NCBI GenBank assembly: GCA_018714845.1 | Contig: DVMR01000070.1 | Location: forward strand, 1 to 34,862 | Length of the DNA stretch: 34,862 nucleotides | Direction of reading: 5' to 3' | Source: Candidatus Ventrousia excrementavium | Lineage (GTDB): Bacteria > Bacillota > Clostridia > Oscillospirales > Butyricicoccaceae | Shown here: positions 31,344 to 34,862 of the stretch, one piece after another | Position numbering within the stretch: the stretch's first letter is position 1 | Layout: each line of letters opens with the position of its first letter | Program-made: the position numbers and the translations under genes | The notes under the pieces: generated by a model | What the model was told of the DNA's origin: nothing | Databases searched by the model: none | Seen by the model: only the letters and a program-made list of their open reading frames with translations

Positions 31344-32504
31344 ATGAAACAGCTTGGTCTCAGGGGAAAGCGCGTCTGCGCCTTTATTTTATGTCTGCTG
31401 ATGGCAGTGGGCACAGCACCCGGTCTTTTGGCCGCAGACATCACGCAGGACCGCACCCCCATCTTCAGCGGCAACGTCATTCTCGACTACATGGCCGGTG
31501 TTATTTTAAACTCCATCCCGACCGGCGGCATGACCGACGCCCAGAAGATTGCCGCTGTTTATGACTGGATTATCCGCAACTGTGACCGTGAAGGCGCTTA
31601 TGGCGAGCCGTACTTTGACATGGCCTATCTCGAGGCCAATGCCGAGCAGTGGGGCGCTTTGTATGACAGCCTGTATCTTCAGGGCAAGATTCGCTACCAC
31701 TACGACATGTACGTCAGCTACCTGGCCGAGAGCATGGCCCTTTACCGCGTCGGAAGCTGCGCTCACTACGCATCATTGCTCAACGTGCTGCTCGAGCGGC
31801 TTGGCTACGAGACCTATCTGGTCGCCGGAGAATTTATCAACAGCGACGGCAGCCATGTTGAGCACAAATGGAACATCGTGCTTGTTGACGACCAGTTCTA
31901 CTGGCTTGACGTGCGCATGGACCACGCCAATTACGAGCGCACGGGCAGCATCTCTCACACCTATTTCATGAAGACCGATACGGACGAGTGGGCAAAAAAG
32001 CATTCGTGGGACCGCGAGGGCTATGACCTTGACATCGGAATCACAACGACCGAGCAGGAATACGCCCGCATCAAGGCGGGCACGGCCGCCGCGGCCCGTC
32101 CCAACGACGTTGTGCTGCTGATTGACGGCCAGACCGCAACGCTGGGCGCCTTTCAGATTAACGGCAGCAACTACCTCAAGCTGCGCGACGTGGCCCTGCT
32201 GCTGGAAGACGTCGACAGCCCCTGTCATTTCGGCGTCGGCTATGATGCCGCAACGTCGACAGTGACCATTCAGAGCGGTCTGACCTATACCCGCGTCGGC
32301 GGCGAATACCTGGGCTCGGGCCTGCGCGTGCGCGCCTGCACTCCCGCGGCGTCGCGCGTTGTGTGCAACGGCCAGCCCGTCACCCTCGACGCCTATGAAA
32401 TTATCGGCAGCAACTACTTCAAGCTGCGCGACCTCGGCACTCTGCTCGGCTTTGGCGTTGACTGGGACGAACAAACCCAGACCGTCATTCTGACGACACG
32501 GTGA
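31344..32504 (+). CDS. Secreted transglutaminase-like protein with two copper-amine-oxidase-type stalk repeats
   Basis: The 386-residue product has a signal peptide (about 1-30, cleavage after LLA). A transglutaminase-like core follows with a complete triad: Cys139 in GSCAHYASLLNVLLERLGYETYLVAG (split over its helix), His174 in EHKWNIV and Asp189 in WLDVRMD. After residue 250 come two related segments, LGAFQINGSNYLKLRDVALLL and LDAYEIIGSNYFKLRDLGTLLGF. They resemble the Cu_amine_oxidN1/stalk domain seen in many Clostridia surface proteins. It may be a protease or cross-linking enzyme acting outside the cell. A strong AGGAGGG lies 9 bases before ATG 31344. Its stop overlaps the next gene's GTG start. 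Confidence 0.88.
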   Translation: MKQLGLRGKRVCAFILCLLMAVGTAPGLLAADITQDRTPIFSGNVILDYMAGVILNSIPTGGMTDAQKIAAVYDWIIRNCDREGAYGEPYFDMAYLEANAEQWGALYDSLYLQGKIRYHYDMYVSYLAESMALYRVGSCAHYASLLNVLLERLGYETYLVAGEFINSDGSHVEHKWNIVLVDDQFYWLDVRMDHANYERTGSISHTYFMKTDTDEWAKKHSWDREGYDLDIGITTTEQEYARIKAGTAAAARPNDVVLLIDGQTATLGAFQINGSNYLKLRDVALLLEDVDSPCHFGVGYDAATSTVTIQSGLTYTRVGGEYLGSGLRVRACTPAASRVVCNGQPVTLDAYEIIGSNYFKLRDLGTLLGFGVDWDEQTQTVILTTR

Positions 32505-32947
32505 GCAGCAGCATCGTCGTCAGCCCGGCCGGCGTGGCTGACCTTGACCTTTTGACCGGCCTGGCCCTGCGGCTGTGGCCTGCACATGATTTTGACGGCC
32601 TGCGGGCCGAGCTGGACGGCGTGCTGCGCAGCGGCGGTGCGTTCTTCCTGGCGCGCCGCGGCAGAGACGCCGTCGGCTTTGCCCAGTGCCAGCTGCGCCG
32701 CGATTATGTCGAGGGCACCGATACCAGCCCTGTCGGGTATCTTGAAGGAATTTTTGTCGACCCCGCCTGCCGCGGGCAGGGCGTTGCAAGGCGCCTGCTC
32801 GCCGCGTGTGAGGACTGGAGCCGCAGTCAGGGCTGCTCTGAGTTTGCCAGCGACTGCGAGCTTGAAAACGGCCCAAGCCGCCTTTTTCACCTGCATTCCG
32901 GCTTTTGTGAGGCCGGGCGCATCATCTGCTTTGTCAAAAAACTGTAG
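32501..32947 (+). CDS. GNAT acetyltransferase, aminoglycoside 6'-N-acetyltransferase (AAC(6')) type
   Basis: The 148-residue protein is a GNAT enzyme with the acetyl-CoA loop RGQGVARRLL (about 87-96). Around it lies the hallmark of AAC(6')-I enzymes: RRDYVEGTDTSPVGYLEGIFV, then GCSEFASDCELEN, FHLHSGF and EAGRIICFVKKL. AAC(6') enzymes acetylate the 6' amine of aminoglycosides such as kanamycin or tobramycin. Similar chromosomal genes may have other natural substrates, so resistance is a prediction. Start GTG 32501 overlaps the preceding stop (GTGA), suggesting translational coupling. A strong terminator follows. Confidence 0.85.
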   Translation: MSSSIVVSPAGVADLDLLTGLALRLWPAHDFDGLRAELDGVLRSGGAFFLARRGRDAVGFAQCQLRRDYVEGTDTSPVGYLEGIFVDPACRGQGVARRLLAACEDWSRSQGCSEFASDCELENGPSRLFHLHSGFCEAGRIICFVKKL

Positions 32948-32965
32948 CTCTGACCCGCAAAAGTT

Positions 32966-32999
32966 CCCCGCTCTGCCAGATGGCAGGGCGGGGCTTTTT
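32966..32999 (+). terminator. Terminator after the aac(6')-like gene
   Basis: A 12-bp stem with one T-G pair (32966-32977 with 32982-32993), an AGAT loop and a T5 run end the two-gene unit. Confidence 0.85.
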
Positions 33000-33012
33000 G
33001 CATTTACAGGCC

Positions 33013-33041
33013 TTGACATTTATCCGATTTCGGATTACAAT
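33013..33041 (+). promoter_or_regulatory. marR-MATE promoter with palindrome between the -35 and -10 boxes
   Basis: TTGACA (33013-33018), a 17-base spacer and TACAAT (33036-33041) make a strong promoter. The perfect palindrome ATCCGA-TT-TCGGAT (33022-33035) fills the spacer almost exactly. That is the expected place for an autorepressing MarR operator. Confidence 0.75.
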
Positions 33042-33076
33042 GCTCTCTGCGCCGCTCGCAGAAGGGATGACAGAGT

Positions 33077-33541
33077 ATGAAAGCAGCCAGCCGGATGCTA
33101 AAGGAATATAATACCATCTTTAAGGAAAACGAAAAAGTATACCGGGACGCCATCCGGCTCGTCGGCCTGCCCGACACAGCTTTTTGGATTTTATATGCAC
33201 TGCGGGACGCCGATGGTCCGCTCACACAGCGGGACATCATCAACATCAACTTTCTGCCGCCGCAGACCGTCAATTCTGCCCTCAAAAAGCTCCAAGCCGA
33301 GGGATATGTGGTGCTTCGCGGTACAGACGACCGGCGGCGAAAGCAGGTCTGCCTGACTGCGCAGGGAGAAGCGCTGGCTCGCCGGACCGCAGACCGGGTC
33401 ATGCAGATGGAAGAGGCGGCAGCCGCCGGCCTGACCGCAGAAGAGCAGGCGGAGTTTCTGCGCCTGTTTCAAAAATACACCGATCTGCTTAAACACAATC
33501 TGACCGAATTGCAGGGAGGAACTTATGATGAACAGCTTTGA
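33077..33541 (+). CDS. MarR family transcriptional regulator
   Basis: The 154-residue protein has the MarR winged-helix region (about 30-105): TQRDIININFLPPQTVNSALKKLQAEGYV as recognition helices and a wing with GTDDRRRKQVCLTAQG. Helices at both ends should form the dimer. MarR proteins usually repress their own operon and release DNA on binding a small phenolic or drug-like ligand. It overlaps the MATE gene by 17 bases, so the two are co-translated. The palindrome in its promoter is the likely operator. Confidence 0.93.
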   Translation: MKAASRMLKEYNTIFKENEKVYRDAIRLVGLPDTAFWILYALRDADGPLTQRDIININFLPPQTVNSALKKLQAEGYVVLRGTDDRRRKQVCLTAQGEALARRTADRVMQMEEAAAAGLTAEEQAEFLRLFQKYTDLLKHNLTELQGGTYDEQL

Positions 33542-34862
33542 TCTGTATACAAAGACCCCGCCGCTGCGGCTTTTCTTCACCGTAGCCATCCCCGGGGCCA
33601 TCAGCATGGTCGTCTCGTCGCTGTGGGGACTGTTTGACGGTATTTTTGTCGGCCAGTTTTTGGGCGAGCAGGCCTTTGCCGCCGTCAACCTGGCCTTTCC
33701 CTTAATGCTCATCAACTTTTCGCTGGCTGACCTCATCGGCGTCGGCTCGGCAGTCCCCATTTCGATTGCCATGGGGAAAAAGCAGGAGCAGGAAGCCAGC
33801 AACTACTTTACCTGCGCCTGTATCATGATTGTGGCTTCCGGGCTTTTTGTCGGGCTGCTTCTTTATATGGCCGCACCTGCGCTGCTGTCGCTGATGGGCG
33901 CCGAGGGCGAACTGCGCGAGCTTGCGACCGAGTACATCCGGGTCTATGCCATTTGTTCGCCCGTAACCACCATCGTATTTGCGGTCGACAACTTTCTGCG
34001 CATCTGCGGGCGCATCAAAACCAGCATGGCGCTGAACATTCTGATGTCGGTCATGATTATGGGGCTCGAGCTTCTCTGCCTGTCAGTGCTTGATATGGGA
34101 ATCGGCGGCTCGGCGCTGGCCGTTTCCAGCGGCATGTTTATCTGCGCCGTCGTGGCGCTGTACCCGTTCTGGCGCAGACAGCTGCCCCTGCGCTTCTGCC
34201 GGCCGCGCTTTTCCGCCCGGCTCATTCGTCAGATTGTGTCGAGCGGCAGTCCCACGTTCCTCAGCAATACTGCGGCCCGTCTGGCATCCATCCTGATGAA
34301 CGTAGTCTTGCTCCGGGTCGGCGGACAGAGCGCCATCAACGTCTACGGCGTGCTCATGTATGCGGGCGACATCGTCCAGCAGCTGCTGTATGGCACCTGC
34401 GATTCCCTGCAGCCGGCCATTGGCTACAACTGGGGCGCCGGACAGGTCGGCAGGGTCAAAAGCATCATCAAATGCTGCCTGTGCGCGGGCGCCGTCATTT
34501 CAATCAGCGGCGCTGTGCTGATGCTTCTCTTCCCGCGGCAAATCACTCTGCTGTTTCTCGACGAGGGCGGAAGCGAGCTTTTGTCCATGTCCGTCCACGC
34601 GCTGCGGCTGTTCAGCGCAGCTTACCTGACGCGCTGGTTCGGCTTTGCCGTACAGAGTTTTTTAATCGCGCTCGACAAGCCGCTTCCGGCCACTGTGCTG
34701 TCGGTTTCCAACGCCTTTGTCTTTCCTGTGGCGCTCATCGCGCTTTTGTGGCCTCTCGGCCTCGACGGGCTGTGGCTCAACACCCCCATCACCTCTGCTC
34801 TGGTTTCCGTGCTCGCCGTCTTCATTGCGCTACGCATGAAAAACCTTTTAAAGACCCCGACC
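33525..34862 (+). CDS. MATE family efflux transporter (3' end outside window)
   Basis: The 446 codons seen encode a MATE transporter, which exports cationic drugs or metabolites using a Na+ or H+ gradient. It shows the N-terminal PLRLFFTVAIPGAISMVVSSLWGLFDGIFVGQFLG pattern (split over two helices), about twelve hydrophobic helices and the second-half repeat with QPAIGYNWGAG. The usual length is about 450, so only a few residues are missing at the right edge. GGGAGGA precedes two adjacent ATGs (33525 and 33528); either may be used. The gene overlaps marR by 17 bases and should be under its control. Confidence 0.92.
   Translation, partial: MMNSFDLYTKTPPLRLFFTVAIPGAISMVVSSLWGLFDGIFVGQFLGEQAFAAVNLAFPLMLINFSLADLIGVGSAVPISIAMGKKQEQEASNYFTCACIMIVASGLFVGLLLYMAAPALLSLMGAEGELRELATEYIRVYAICSPVTTIVFAVDNFLRICGRIKTSMALNILMSVMIMGLELLCLSVLDMGIGGSALAVSSGMFICAVVALYPFWRRQLPLRFCRPRFSARLIRQIVSSGSPTFLSNTAARLASILMNVVLLRVGGQSAINVYGVLMYAGDIVQQLLYGTCDSLQPAIGYNWGAGQVGRVKSIIKCCLCAGAVISISGAVLMLLFPRQITLLFLDEGGSELLSMSVHALRLFSAAYLTRWFGFAVQSFLIALDKPLPATVLSVSNAFVFPVALIALLWPLGLDGLWLNTPITSALVSVLAVFIALRMKNLLKTPT

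Noticed and set aside
1-34862. CRISPR arrays, tRNA genes, prophage or IS elements
   Set aside because: Reading both strands showed no regularly spaced repeats, no cloverleaf with a TTCGA-type loop and no transposase, integrase or phage structural gene.

Overview
The window looks like a chromosomal segment of a fairly GC-rich Gram-positive anaerobe of the class Clostridia, most likely Oscillospiraceae/Ruminococcaceae. This is an inference from a T-box leader on thrS, a SpoVT-type sporulation regulator behind a sigma-G-like promoter, the rpmH-rnpA-yidD-yidC-khpB cluster, SLH-domain surface proteins and an [Fe-S] cysteine desulfidase. I saw no IS element, phage gene, tRNA or CRISPR array.

Layout. 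1-190 (+): the probable 3' part of the RNase P RNA. 286-2259 (+): a secreted SLH/CAP-domain protein and a nitrilase-family hydrolase. 2387-2599 (-): a small membrane protein. 2724-4953 (+): promoter, T-box riboswitch and thrS. 5018-5575 (-): a membrane protein whose expected start codon reads ATC. 5972-8966 (+): DUF4358 lipoprotein, MBOAT acyltransferase and DHHW protein, an extracellular O-acylation cassette. From 8967 to 31187 every gene lies on the minus strand. In transcription order from the right these are: the cysteine desulfidase cyuA; a GGDEF protein; an SLH surface protein that looks 5'-damaged; two tandem S41 peptidases; spoVT; a cysteine-synthase-like enzyme; the rpmH-rnpA-yidD-yidC-khpB cluster; a TetR regulator; and a tightly packed seven-gene operon (substrate-binding lipoprotein, PAF-acetylhydrolase-like esterase, two permeases, two ATPases, S9 peptidase). 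31344-34862 (+): a secreted transglutaminase-like protein coupled to an AAC(6')-type aminoglycoside acetyltransferase, then a MarR regulator and a MATE efflux pump that runs off the window.

How the genes work together. The seven-gene operon couples peptide (or modified-peptide) import to an esterase and a dipeptidyl-peptidase-like enzyme, probably under the adjacent TetR protein, which has a candidate inverted-repeat operator in front of the operon. The acylation cassette probably decorates a surface polymer. The right end pairs a drug-modifying enzyme with a MarR-controlled exporter; the MarR promoter carries a perfect palindrome between its -35 and -10 boxes.

I did not find one unmistakably new system. 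The most worthwhile leads are the transporter/esterase/peptidase operon, the AAC(6')-like gene in an unexpected setting, the ATC-start membrane protein, the S41 twins with homogenised ends, and the SLH gene with an orphaned start.
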